Of a DNA stretch of 64,000 nt, positions 8,614 to 16,200 are shown piece by piece (the stretch's first letter is position 1; every line of letters begins with the position of its first letter). The position numbers were made by a program, and so were the translations under genes. The notes under the pieces were generated by a model. That model made no database searches. It was not told the origin of the DNA and saw only the letters and a list, made by a program, of their open reading frames with translations. This stretch comes from Pseudoalteromonas xiamenensis (GTDB taxonomy: Bacteria > Pseudomonadota > Gammaproteobacteria > Enterobacterales > Alteromonadaceae), in contig NZ_CP099917.1 of the NCBI RefSeq assembly GCF_030994125.1, forward strand, positions 186,001-250,000, written 5' to 3'.

Positions 8614-9204
8614 ATGAACTCGACAATCGAATACTATCAAAACAAAGCCCAAGAGTACGCCGCTGAAACCCTAAATATTGATATGTATGAAGCCTATAGA
8701 AAATTTGTTCAATATGTTTCTGCAGAGGGAAAGATTCTAGACATCGGGTGTGGCAGCGGAAGAGACAGCTTGTATTTTATTAAACAGGGTTTTAAGGTTG
8801 TCGCTACTGAACCTACCCCAGCATTGCGTGATATTGCTAGCGCTTATACGGGCTTAAACGTTCTAAATACCACCTTTCAAGCGTTAAATTTTAACGATGA
8901 GTTTGATGGAATATGGTGTTGCGCCAGTTTGTTGCACGTGCCAACAGTCGAGTTGCCTTCTGTAATCAATAATCTTGTTCAATCACTTAAACAAAATGGT
9001 GTTTTGTACATATCGGTGAAAAAAGGGAATGGTGAACAAAATATTGGTGGCCGCCATTTTACCTTTTTTACAGAACATAATCTGGTCGAGACAATGTTGA
9101 GGAATCCCAAAATATCCTTAGTCGACACCTGGCAGAATAGCGATTATCGCTTGGGAGAAAGTAATACTTGTTGGTTAAACTTTATTTTTCTCAAGGATAA
9201 TTGA
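8614..9204 (+). CDS. Class I SAM-dependent methyltransferase (small)
   Basis: A 196-residue Rossmann-type methyltransferase. Motif I is ILDIGCGSGRD (residues about 47-57), the acidic end of beta-2 is ATEPTP, and motif IV-like CASLLHVP is at about residue 109. It lacks the NPPY/DPPF motif of DNA adenine or N4-cytosine methyltransferases and the PC motif of C5 enzymes, so it more likely acts on a small molecule or protein. The ATG at 8614 has no close Shine-Dalgarno; AAAAGGAATGG is about 20 nt upstream. Its stop at 9204 is 2 nt before the HNH gene's ATG, so the two are probably co-translated. Substrate unknown. Confidence 0.8.
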   Translation: MNSTIEYYQNKAQEYAAETLNIDMYEAYRKFVQYVSAEGKILDIGCGSGRDSLYFIKQGFKVVATEPTPALRDIASAYTGLNVLNTTFQALNFNDEFDGIWCCASLLHVPTVELPSVINNLVQSLKQNGVLYISVKKGNGEQNIGGRHFTFFTEHNLVETMLRNPKISLVDTWQNSDYRLGESNTCWLNFIFLKDN

Positions 9205-9206
9205 GC

Positions 9207-10292
9207 ATGACAGTCCAAAATTTAAGTGCAGAACTGCAGCTCCAATTTATTAGCTATATTCAAAGACTCGTTTCCGAGGGCGAGTTTTCGGCAACATACA
9301 AATTTGCTTTGCTAAATGCGATTGCGGACATTTGTATCGAAACTCCACAAAATGGTTTCTCGAGGAAACTTGAGATCCCGTTTACTCGGATCATTGAGAA
9401 AATGATCCAACTCTATTGGGATCAGGCAAGCCCCTACAATATGAACGACTCGGAGACACCAAATATTCTCTATCAAAACAGTGCGAGCCAAGTCAAAATC
9501 ATCAAAACGATCAATCAATTGAAAGCAACTGGTACACATAGTTTCAGTATGTTCTTACGTGCACCATTTCGTATCGAAACGGTAAAGTCACTATTCGACT
9601 CGATAAAAACAGGGCCAATTGAACGTTTGCAAACGCTTTCAGGGCAGTGTGATGCCTTTTTGTATCCTATCCACTTTAAGAGGTCAGCGTCGCAAAGTTA
9701 CTCGATTGTACTCAACGAAGGAATTGCAGATTGCTTTAGAAAGTTCTACGACTTAGTGATTCATATTGCTCGCAACGCGTGGACGAAAAAAGTGATCTCG
9801 ATTAATAAAAAGAAAGGAATTTTAAGTAACCATCCGAGTGTTGAGGCATTTTTGTTTTCGAGTGATAGAAAGAACCTATCTTCAATATTACCTGTCCTCA
9901 CTGAAATACAATCAAATAAATGTTTCTACTGCCAAAAAGCCGTATCCTCACCTGATGAGTCCAACGTCGACCATTTTATTCCGTTTTCTCGATATTCCAA
10001 TGATACCGCACATAATTTTGTAATGGCTCATGCAAGTTGTAACAATGCAAAAAGCGATTACTTAGCCGCTTTCGAGCACCGAGATAGATGGTTGCGACAG
10101 AATTTAGACACCTATCGACATGTGATTGATGAAGAGCTAAAGCAGCATGTGCACAGTGAACCCGCGCTCTCTTTAGCGATTAGTAATTGGGCTTATGCTC
10201 AAGCAAATGAGATTAACGCTAAATTATGGATCTCGAAAAATGAATATCAAACCATCAGGGGTAATCCACATTTGGATATGGTCGCTGAATAA
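9207..10292 (+). CDS. HNH endonuclease domain protein
   Basis: A 361-residue protein. The C-terminal half has an HNH fold: CFYC (about residues 239-242), NVDHFIPFSRY (DH about 255-256), then HNFVMAHASCNNAKSD. The two CxxC-like pairs should bind structural zinc and the DH is the catalytic part. The N-terminal half, with SATYKFALLNAIADI and IEKMIQLYWDQASPYN, is the conserved helical part of a group of HNH proteins often seen in accessory regions; that link is from memory of the family. Start: ATG 9207 has AAGGA 10 nt upstream; a TTG at 9201 is in frame but overlaps the upstream stop. It forms a tight pair with the methyltransferase. Confidence 0.8.
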   Translation: MTVQNLSAELQLQFISYIQRLVSEGEFSATYKFALLNAIADICIETPQNGFSRKLEIPFTRIIEKMIQLYWDQASPYNMNDSETPNILYQNSASQVKIIKTINQLKATGTHSFSMFLRAPFRIETVKSLFDSIKTGPIERLQTLSGQCDAFLYPIHFKRSASQSYSIVLNEGIADCFRKFYDLVIHIARNAWTKKVISINKKKGILSNHPSVEAFLFSSDRKNLSSILPVLTEIQSNKCFYCQKAVSSPDESNVDHFIPFSRYSNDTAHNFVMAHASCNNAKSDYLAAFEHRDRWLRQNLDTYRHVIDEELKQHVHSEPALSLAISNWAYAQANEINAKLWISKNEYQTIRGNPHLDMVAE

Positions 10293-10327
10293 AATTGAAT
10301 AATAGTTAAAAGCGCTAAGGATAAGCG

Positions 10328-11470
10328 ATGAAAATTAATGTACAAGGTGTCGCTCGACCTCGAGTCCTATTGGTTCTGATCAGTGCAATTGCGATATTTC
10401 TATATCTGTCAGAAAGTAATTATTTGCGTTCCGTTAAACTTAGCCAAATTATCGACCATTGCTTGGAATGGCTTTCTTTTCAAGAAGGTGAGCCGCAGAT
10501 AATCGATAACCTAGTCGACAAGCAAACTGAAACCCAACGTTCGGATAGCTCAACAAGTCAATATGCGAGCCGAGTTCATGAATACCGCGAAGCGTTTATA
10601 TGTGATGCACCATCATTGGGCTCTGTAACACATCAAAAAACAAAGGGGATCTACTCGTGGGTCGATGAAAAGGGCGTCAAAAATTTTAGCGATCAGAAGC
10701 CAAAGGTGACGGCGAAAGAACACGTCTTTGTATCGAAAGACGCCTTAGATTTTTTTGACTTAAATGTTAGCGTACCAAGAAGTAAACTTGAACTTAAAAA
10801 CCAAGTAGAGTCTAAACTTTATGCTGTATTTAGAGCCTACAGTGAACTGCTTGGTATACAAAATGTTAAACGCGTGAAGCTAGATATTGTTATCTTACCG
10901 AGCGAGAAAGAATACGAAAGAGCAAGACGTCCGTTTAAAGTTAGTTCAAACACTCGAGGTTTTTACACGCATACATTAAAAAAGGCGTTTGTGCTTTATC
11001 GCGACGACAAATCCACTATCCAAACAGCGATACATGAAGCCGTACACGCAATCAATCATTCTTTGCTTGGCAAAACAAATCGTTGGTTAAATGAAGGTTC
11101 AGCGGAATACTTTGAAAAACTCGAAACGACGATGCATTATGCTGAGGTCGGAGCAAACAGCGACTGGACAAAGAAAGGTTACATTAGAGACAAACTCTTA
11201 ATGCCAGCTGCGATAATAGGGCACAGTAATACATGGAAAGAACATGAAGTACCGTTGATGTATAGTTCTAGCTGGGCTTACGTCCACTTTTTGATGATGA
11301 GTGATAAAACCAGAAAGGCATTTGGTGAGTTGTTAAAACGCGAAAGTCAGGATAAATGTAACGTCCTAACGCATTCCGAGATTAATGAGTTACTAAAATA
11401 CCGAGAACAATCGACCGAGGATAACTTTTATATTTTCACAAAATCTAAAATAGAAAAGCATCGAATTTAA
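10328..11470 (+). CDS. DUF4124 / HExxH metallopeptidase-like membrane protein
   Basis: A 380-residue protein. One N-terminal membrane segment (VLLVLISAIAIFLYL, residues 13-27) is followed by a linker, a DUF4124 unit (GIYSWVDEKGVKNFSDQKP, residues 107-125), and a zinc-peptidase core with HEAVH at residues 236-240 and Glu at 256 or 260 (WLNEGSAEYFEKLE), the pattern of gluzincin-type peptidases. The catalytic domain should face the periplasm. AAGGA lies before the ATG at 10328. It follows the HNH gene by 35 bp, so may be in the same transcript, but I see no functional reason for the pairing. Its 3' end overlaps the convergent cyclase gene by 4 bp. Confidence 0.7.
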   Translation: MKINVQGVARPRVLLVLISAIAIFLYLSESNYLRSVKLSQIIDHCLEWLSFQEGEPQIIDNLVDKQTETQRSDSSTSQYASRVHEYREAFICDAPSLGSVTHQKTKGIYSWVDEKGVKNFSDQKPKVTAKEHVFVSKDALDFFDLNVSVPRSKLELKNQVESKLYAVFRAYSELLGIQNVKRVKLDIVILPSEKEYERARRPFKVSSNTRGFYTHTLKKAFVLYRDDKSTIQTAIHEAVHAINHSLLGKTNRWLNEGSAEYFEKLETTMHYAEVGANSDWTKKGYIRDKLLMPAAIIGHSNTWKEHEVPLMYSSSWAYVHFLMMSDKTRKAFGELLKRESQDKCNVLTHSEINELLKYREQSTEDNFYIFTKSKIEKHRI

Positions 11471-12420
11471 ACGGGTTTATGCACACACACTCGATTTCGA
11501 CCAGAATGTTTAGCTTCGTACAATCCTTTATCCGCACGAATGATGAGTGAATCAACGGTGTCAGATTTAGAAAATTCGGCGATGCCAAAACTGGCAGTGA
11601 CATTACTTGAAAATGTAAACAGCATTTGTGAAACACTGGCACGGATCTGTTCGGCTAATTTTGATGCCTCTTCTTGCGACTTCTTGGGGCAGATAATTAA
11701 AAACTCTTCGCCACCCCAACGTCCTATAATGTCGCTACTTTTACATGTTTGCATGAGCGTTTTAGCGGTTTTCATGAGCACTTCATCACCAGCGAGGTGC
11801 CCATATTGGTCATTGATGTTTTTAAACCAATCCATGTCCATTAAGATAATTGCAAACTCGACGGGCGTTGCGATGAGTTCGTACAGTGATTCATTCAGTT
11901 TTCTTCGGTTGTACAACCCTGTCAGCTCATCGGTAACTGAACGCTGTTGTAATTGAAGTGACTTGTGCCTTTCTTCAGTTATGTCTTGGATAAGCCCAAC
12001 GGTGACGAGCGGTTGGCCGATGGTGTTGTTGAACGTTTCACATACATATTTTAAATAGCTGCATTGTCCATTGGCTTTAAAAAAACAGTGTTCAAACGCC
12101 CGCTTTTTGCCTGCCAAAATGATTTGTTCCATTAAAATGGTATGCATGTTGTTGCTACCTGTAGGGTCAAGCAGATTGACAAATTGCTCCCATGTTAAGA
12201 CGTTAGATTTAATGCCAAGCGCCAGTAATTCGATGAGTTCATCTGAGAGTTCAACGTCGTAACTTAAGTGGTTTAATTTCCAAACCCCCACATTCGCCAG
12301 TTTTTGAATTTTTTTAAGGGTGTGACGCTCGAATTCCAATTCATTAATACGTTGAGACAGTTGATGGTGTATCAAGTCAGTTTGTAAAGTAGAGTAAAAG
12401 CGGTTTATGGACTTACTCAT
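11467..12420 (-). CDS. Diguanylate cyclase with PAS-like sensor region
   Basis: A 317-residue cytoplasmic protein that should make cyclic di-GMP. The GGDEF domain occupies about residues 160-315 with DELTGLYNRR at the start and active-site GGEEF at 236-240. The usual inhibitory RxxD five residues before it is KSSD (227-230), so product inhibition at the I-site may be absent. A PAS-like region (ANVGVWKLNH to VGLIQDITEE, about 42-150) precedes it, after an N-terminal coiled stretch. No membrane segment. I use the ATG at 12420, which overlaps the stop of the upstream MetE-like gene (ATGAGTAA), implying translational coupling; a TTG at 12432 is the alternative. Confidence 0.88.
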   Translation of the reverse strand: MSKSINRFYSTLQTDLIHHQLSQRINELEFERHTLKKIQKLANVGVWKLNHLSYDVELSDELIELLALGIKSNVLTWEQFVNLLDPTGSNNMHTILMEQIILAGKKRAFEHCFFKANGQCSYLKYVCETFNNTIGQPLVTVGLIQDITEERHKSLQLQQRSVTDELTGLYNRRKLNESLYELIATPVEFAIILMDMDWFKNINDQYGHLAGDEVLMKTAKTLMQTCKSSDIIGRWGGEEFLIICPKKSQEEASKLAEQIRASVSQMLFTFSSNVTASFGIAEFSKSDTVDSLIIRADKGLYEAKHSGRNRVCVHKPV

Positions 12421-13519
12421 TGGAGGCCACAACGTTGTTTCGTGGAAACAGGATCTCGCTGGCTAATCGCGTACCCTCTAAACGTGCTTTTATCTTAGCG
12501 TAGGCAATGTCTCTTGCCGTTGAAACGTCATCGGCAAACGGAGAAAAGCCGCAGTCATCGGTTGAACCAAGTTGGTCTAGCGGAATGTATTTAGCGGCAA
12601 GCAAGAGAAGGTCTCTTATTTCCTCTGGGCTTTCTACTTCGTTGGAAATGGGATTTATCACCCCAACAAAGACTTTCTGATAGGGTTTAATAATGGTGCC
12701 GAGAAGTTGCAGTGTTTTTTCTTTGTCTTTTTCTCCTTTGAGTGCAACGTAAAAATTGCCAGCTTGGATTTCGAACAAAGTAGGCAGCAAATATTTGTAT
12801 TCAATATCTGCGCTATGTGTTGCATCGATGTCTGCACCTGGACAAGTATGGATACCGATTTTTTGCCGTTCTTCTACATTAAAATGGGCTAAACATTTGT
12901 TAATTAAACTGACAAACGAGCGAAGTAAATTGCCGGAAGGATCAAATTTTAAAGACAACCGCGCTTCGGTGAAGTCTATTTGCACTTTGTATGCACCAAG
13001 TTCGAGACAGCGGCGAACCTCGCCAACATGTTGCTCAATCAAATCATTCACAAATTGATGATGGTTATAGCCATCAATGCCTGCTGGTGGATATACAAGG
13101 CTTAACATTGAGGGCGAAATCACGGCTTGCTTCACAGGCAATTTGGTTTTAGAAACGGCAAACGCAAGAAATTCGTCTGCGGTGTGTTCATATTTAAAGG
13201 GGGGCGTTTTTAAGTGAGGTGCAAAAAGCCGTTTATGGCCATCCGAAAAGTCAACGAGCAAACCGTGTTGGTGATATGCACAAGAGTTATGCAAACAATA
13301 ATGAGCAAAACCATCGAACTTTCGCTGTTCTCCATCAGAAATAACCGGACACCCTAAGCTCGTTAATTCATTGATGACGATTTCAGTTTCTTTCTGCGCA
13401 AGTAGATTGAGCTGCTCATAATCAATTAGACCGCTTTTAAATGTCTGATAGGCTTCGATTAACACTCGATTTCTAGGAATTGAACCAATTTGTTCAGATG
13501 GAAGTAGCATCTGCGTCAT
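12413..13519 (-). CDS. Cobalamin-independent methionine synthase-like protein (short MetE)
   Basis: A 368-residue TIM-barrel methyltransferase that corresponds only to the C-terminal half of MetE. Zinc ligands are visible: HTC in GIHTCPGAD and a late DCGF cysteine. The conserved GE-Q stretch (VISDGEQRKFDGF) is near the N-terminus. Such short forms resemble Bacillus YxjG/YxjH and the core-MetE group; the methyl donor is uncertain because the folate-binding N-terminal half is absent. Start: ATG 13519 has AAGGGTG 7 nt upstream; the longer in-frame start at 13543 is less likely. It overlaps the diguanylate cyclase by 8 bp. Two inverted repeats lie in its leader. Confidence 0.75.
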   Translation of the reverse strand: MTQMLLPSEQIGSIPRNRVLIEAYQTFKSGLIDYEQLNLLAQKETEIVINELTSLGCPVISDGEQRKFDGFAHYCLHNSCAYHQHGLLVDFSDGHKRLFAPHLKTPPFKYEHTADEFLAFAVSKTKLPVKQAVISPSMLSLVYPPAGIDGYNHHQFVNDLIEQHVGEVRRCLELGAYKVQIDFTEARLSLKFDPSGNLLRSFVSLINKCLAHFNVEERQKIGIHTCPGADIDATHSADIEYKYLLPTLFEIQAGNFYVALKGEKDKEKTLQLLGTIIKPYQKVFVGVINPISNEVESPEEIRDLLLLAAKYIPLDQLGSTDDCGFSPFADDVSTARDIAYAKIKARLEGTRLASEILFPRNNVVASNE

Positions 13520-13550
13520 GCAATCACCCTTGATTAAGTTCAAGTTGCTA

Positions 13551-13568
13551 CTAGGTCTCTACACCTAG
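13551..13568 (-). promoter_or_regulatory. Small inverted repeat in MetE-like leader
   Basis: CTAGGT (13551-13556) and ACCTAG (13563-13568) flank CTCTAC. It is 32 bp upstream of the start at 13519 and could form a hairpin in the leader. Confidence 0.35.
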
Positions 13569-13590
13569 ATTCTCTATAATAAATTTAGAC

Positions 13591-13621
13591 TAAATAATTC
13601 TTTTTTGCGTTGAATTATTTA
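13591..13621. promoter_or_regulatory. 10-bp inverted repeat, possible operator for MetE-like gene
   Basis: TAAATAATTC (13591-13600) and GAATTATTTA (13612-13621) are perfect complements around an 11-nt loop. It lies in the shared promoter region between the MetE-like gene and the small rightward gene, 72 bp upstream of the former. It does not match the MetJ box consensus, AGACGTCT, well. Confidence 0.4.
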
Positions 13622-13774
13622 GACGTTCTTATCTGTTGAGGATGCGCCAGTGAGGGGGAGAGTTCTGGTGTTTTTTCTTCCTAATGACGTTCCGTGCTCA
13701 CATTGTTGTTGTTTCGCTGCGTACGGGAGCTAAGATTACGCTGGAAGTTAGGTGAAATTGCGAGTAATTTCTTC

Positions 13775-13787
13775 TATAATCCGCGCC
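13775..13787 (+). promoter_or_regulatory. -10 element with G+C-rich discriminator
   Basis: TATAAT followed by CCGCGCC, ending 19 bp before the ATG of the 79-residue protein gene. The same 13 bases recur before ybiT (53649). A G+C-rich discriminator is typical of promoters under stringent control; no good -35 box is visible. Confidence 0.55.
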
Positions 13788-13806
13788 TACTTTATAGGGA
13801 GCCCTC

Positions 13807-14046
13807 ATGGCCAAACGTATTCGTTACACTTACAAAAAGCAACAGCGCGAAATTAACTTTGCACAAGACAAATATCACGACATGTTCGAAGCCATTGCGG
13901 CCGCTGAAGGTGTAGATATAGGTGACTATGTGAAAATGGAACAAGCTGTTGCGATGACCTCTAAACGTAAGGCTGCAGTACGCAACTTTAGAGATGAATA
14001 CTTTGCAAAGTTAGGCTTTGGCAATATTCAGTTTATCAAAGAATAA
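13807..14046 (+). CDS. Small conserved protein (DUF2960-like)
   Basis: A 79-residue basic cytoplasmic protein without signal or membrane segments. The pattern RIRYTYKKQQREINFAQDKY followed by AIAAAEGVDIGDYVKMEQ resembles the DUF2960 family of Shewanella and Vibrio, an identification I make from memory. AGGGAG lies 5 bases upstream of the ATG. It is transcribed alone from a strong -10 with a G+C-rich discriminator, so it may be growth-rate regulated. Function unknown. Confidence 0.65.
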   Translation: MAKRIRYTYKKQQREINFAQDKYHDMFEAIAAAEGVDIGDYVKMEQAVAMTSKRKAAVRNFRDEYFAKLGFGNIQFIKE

Positions 14047-14063
14047 CATATCGATTGGTTGTA

Positions 14064-14507
14064 TTAAGCGACCGAATTTTGATGATTTTGGCTCGCGCCA
14101 ATAGGCTCATCGAACAGAATTTGATGTCGCGCAAATGCCGTTAATAATTTAAAGCTCAATGGTTTTTTCTTGAGCTTAGCCATTTCGTCAAAATTGGCCA
14201 TATTTTGGTTGCCATTGCATGAAATAAAACCCATAGACCAAGTTTCAAAATGTCGTTTGTTAATCGGGTTGTGTATAAGAGGTTCGACGGCAAAGTGGCG
14301 CTTATCCTTTTTTATTTTGTTAAAAAGTGCCAAGATTTTTGGCTCTTCACCTTCTAATACCTGCATAAAGTGTTGCCCATCAAATAACAGCATACCCGTG
14401 ATTTTTTCTAATTTATTTCGAAATGAAGACTCATGGCGCAACACTTCAAGATCTGCCCATGTATAGCTTTCGGAAGCGGTGCTCACATAAATAAATTCAA
14501 TCAGCAT
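14064..14507 (-). CDS. Stand-alone BLUF-domain blue-light sensor
   Basis: A 147-residue protein made almost entirely of one BLUF domain, which binds FAD and senses blue light. All the usual functional residues can be located: Tyr7 in IYVSTA, Asn31 in RNKLEKITGMLLF, Gln49 in HFMQVLEG, and Trp90/Met92 in WSMGF. The last 35 residues are a short helical tail without an output domain, so signalling must go through a partner protein. Convergent with the small DUF2960-like gene and divergent from the exported cyclophilin. The diguanylate cyclase 1.6 kb away is a conceivable but unsupported partner. ATG at 14507. Confidence 0.9.
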   Translation of the reverse strand: MLIEFIYVSTASESYTWADLEVLRHESSFRNKLEKITGMLLFDGQHFMQVLEGEEPKILALFNKIKKDKRHFAVEPLIHNPINKRHFETWSMGFISCNGNQNMANFDEMAKLKKKPLSFKLLTAFARHQILFDEPIGASQNHQNSVA

Positions 14508-14710
14508 TTTGTATTAGCGTAAAATAGTAGACTAATAGAAAAAGAATAGACAAAGTTTGGTTGTTGTAAATTGAGTGACAAAAATAATTTTAGCAAATTG
14601 TAAATGAAAGCAATTTTAAACTTTGTATTTAATTGTTATCATCCCTTTGAAAACAGATACCTAGCAGTATAGTAGTTCCTTCTTGCTCAAACTTGAATTA
14701 TAAAAATACC

Positions 14711-15484
14711 ATGATAAAAATTAAAAACGCAACAAAAGTGGCGTCTCTACTGAGCGCATTAGTCTTGTCTGCAAGCGCTCAAGCGACCATTGTAGAATTT
14801 CAAACTTCGCAACAATCATTCAAAGTAAACTTGTACGACAACCAAGTTCCTGAAACGGTTGCCAACTTTTTAAAATACGTTGAAGCCAATCGTTATGATG
14901 AGAGCGTGCTTCACCGTGCTATTCCACAATTTATTATCCAAGGTGGCGGCATCGTTTATAACGACGAAGACAAGCTTGCTAACATCGAAACATTCGCGGC
15001 GGTTAAGAACGAACCTAAGTATTCTAACGTGCGTGGAACCATTTCGATGGCGAAGATTCCGAATAGTCCTAATTCAGCCACTAGCCAATGGTTTATCAAC
15101 GTAAAAGACAACAGCGCGGAACTGGACATACAAAATTCGGGATATACGGTTTTTGGTGAAGTAATCGATAGTGGCATGAATGTAGTTGACCAAATCAATG
15201 GGTTAACGCGTTGTGGGGAAGTGCCTGTAATTAATTTTTCAGACGAACAATGCAGCAATGCAGACATAAAACCTGCGAAAGAAAACCTTGTCGTTGTGTA
15301 CTCAGTGAAGGTTTTAGACAACGACCCAAATACGGCAGCGTCTTTGACCCCAAAAGAAAATACGCTTATTAAAAATATTGAAAAGCCGAGTACAGACAAT
15401 GGCTCTAGTTCTGGAGGAACTCTGTATTTTGCGCTGTTGATGCTTGCAAGTTCATTAGTTTGCAGACGATTCAATCGCGCTTAG
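14711..15484 (+). CDS. Exported cyclophilin-type peptidyl-prolyl isomerase with GlyGly-CTERM-like tail
   Basis: A 257-residue protein. A signal peptide (LLSALVLSASAQA-TI) is followed by a cyclophilin domain: VNLYDNQVPETVANFLKY, HRAIPQFIIQGGG, GTISMAK and SATSQWFINV, the active-site core including Arg and Gln. The final 27 residues have the three parts of a GlyGly-CTERM/rhombosortase sorting signal: SSSGG, a hydrophobic stretch (LYFALLMLASSLV), then CRRFNR. This suggests it is held in the membrane and processed by a rhombosortase encoded elsewhere. Start: ATG 14711 gives the signal peptide; a TTG at 14693 is also in frame. No strong Shine-Dalgarno is seen. Confidence 0.85.
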   Translation: MIKIKNATKVASLLSALVLSASAQATIVEFQTSQQSFKVNLYDNQVPETVANFLKYVEANRYDESVLHRAIPQFIIQGGGIVYNDEDKLANIETFAAVKNEPKYSNVRGTISMAKIPNSPNSATSQWFINVKDNSAELDIQNSGYTVFGEVIDSGMNVVDQINGLTRCGEVPVINFSDEQCSNADIKPAKENLVVVYSVKVLDNDPNTAASLTPKENTLIKNIEKPSTDNGSSSGGTLYFALLMLASSLVCRRFNRA

Positions 15485-15531
15485 ATTGAACAAAATAGGT
15501 TGCCGCGTGTTTTAACGCCGGCAACTTACTA

Positions 15532-16011
15532 TTAAGATCCTATACGTTGGACTTTTGTCAGTTGTTCTGACGAAGCGGCTTGACACTGGCCGTCAACAAA
15601 AATAATGCCATTGTCAATTGACGTCCAACACTCTTCATATAAAAACTCGTATTGAGCAACGCCTGTACGCCAGTTATTGGCTAAATGTATGTGCACGCGC
15701 AAATTTTCTACATTTCCCATCTGCGCCACGTTTTCTTTGAACAAAGGCCCAAACCCTTTAGCGAGTAATACAATATTAACGGTTTCAGATGTCCGTTGGT
15801 AACTCCAATTACCTTGCAAATTAGAAATAACGATGACATCTGGCCGCTCAGTGTTGTATACCTGCCCAAGGCCTGTTACTTGACCTGTTTTAATATCGAC
15901 AACAAGCGACAGTTTTAAGCACGGAACTATTTTCTTGGCGTCATGGAGTTTTGGGGTAATAACGTGAAATTTGATTGGTACAAAGTCTAAATTTGAATTG
16001 CTTTCCTGCAC
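15532..16011 (-). CDS. Hypothetical protein, 159 residues
   Basis: Not recognised. No signal peptide or membrane segment; the sequence looks like mostly beta-strands (FHVITPK, LKLSLVVDIKTGQVTGLGQVY, WSYQRTSETVNIVLLA, NLRVHIHLA, VAQYEFLYEECW). Three cysteines. It starts at GTG 16011 with AGGAGT 8 nt upstream, a good ribosome binding site that decides this unusual start. Convergent with the cyclophilin gene and divergent from ltaE. Confidence 0.6.
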   Translation of the reverse strand: MQESNSNLDFVPIKFHVITPKLHDAKKIVPCLKLSLVVDIKTGQVTGLGQVYNTERPDVIVISNLQGNWSYQRTSETVNIVLLAKGFGPLFKENVAQMGNVENLRVHIHLANNWRTGVAQYEFLYEECWTSIDNGIIFVDGQCQAASSEQLTKVQRIGS

Positions 16012-16200
16012 AAGTTACTCCTAACTTTCTCTAAATCAATCAAAACGTGGTCAAATAACAGCCAGATGGTTTATAAGGGTAGCTTGTCTCGGTTTTTTGA
16101 CAAGTTTTAGGTGTAATGCAGCAGGTTTCTAGCGCGCTTCAGATGCTTTTAAGCTTCAAAGTTGATAAGGTCAAAATACGCGTCAACAAAGGAAATAAAA

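Noticed and set aside
8614..10292. Classical type II restriction-modification system
   Set aside because: The methyltransferase has no NPPY/DPPF or PC motif and no target-recognition region, so DNA modification is not supported.
14956..15474. 172-codon frame opposite the cyclophilin gene
   Set aside because: It lies antisense to a clearly conserved protein, has no family resemblance and reflects reversed codon bias.
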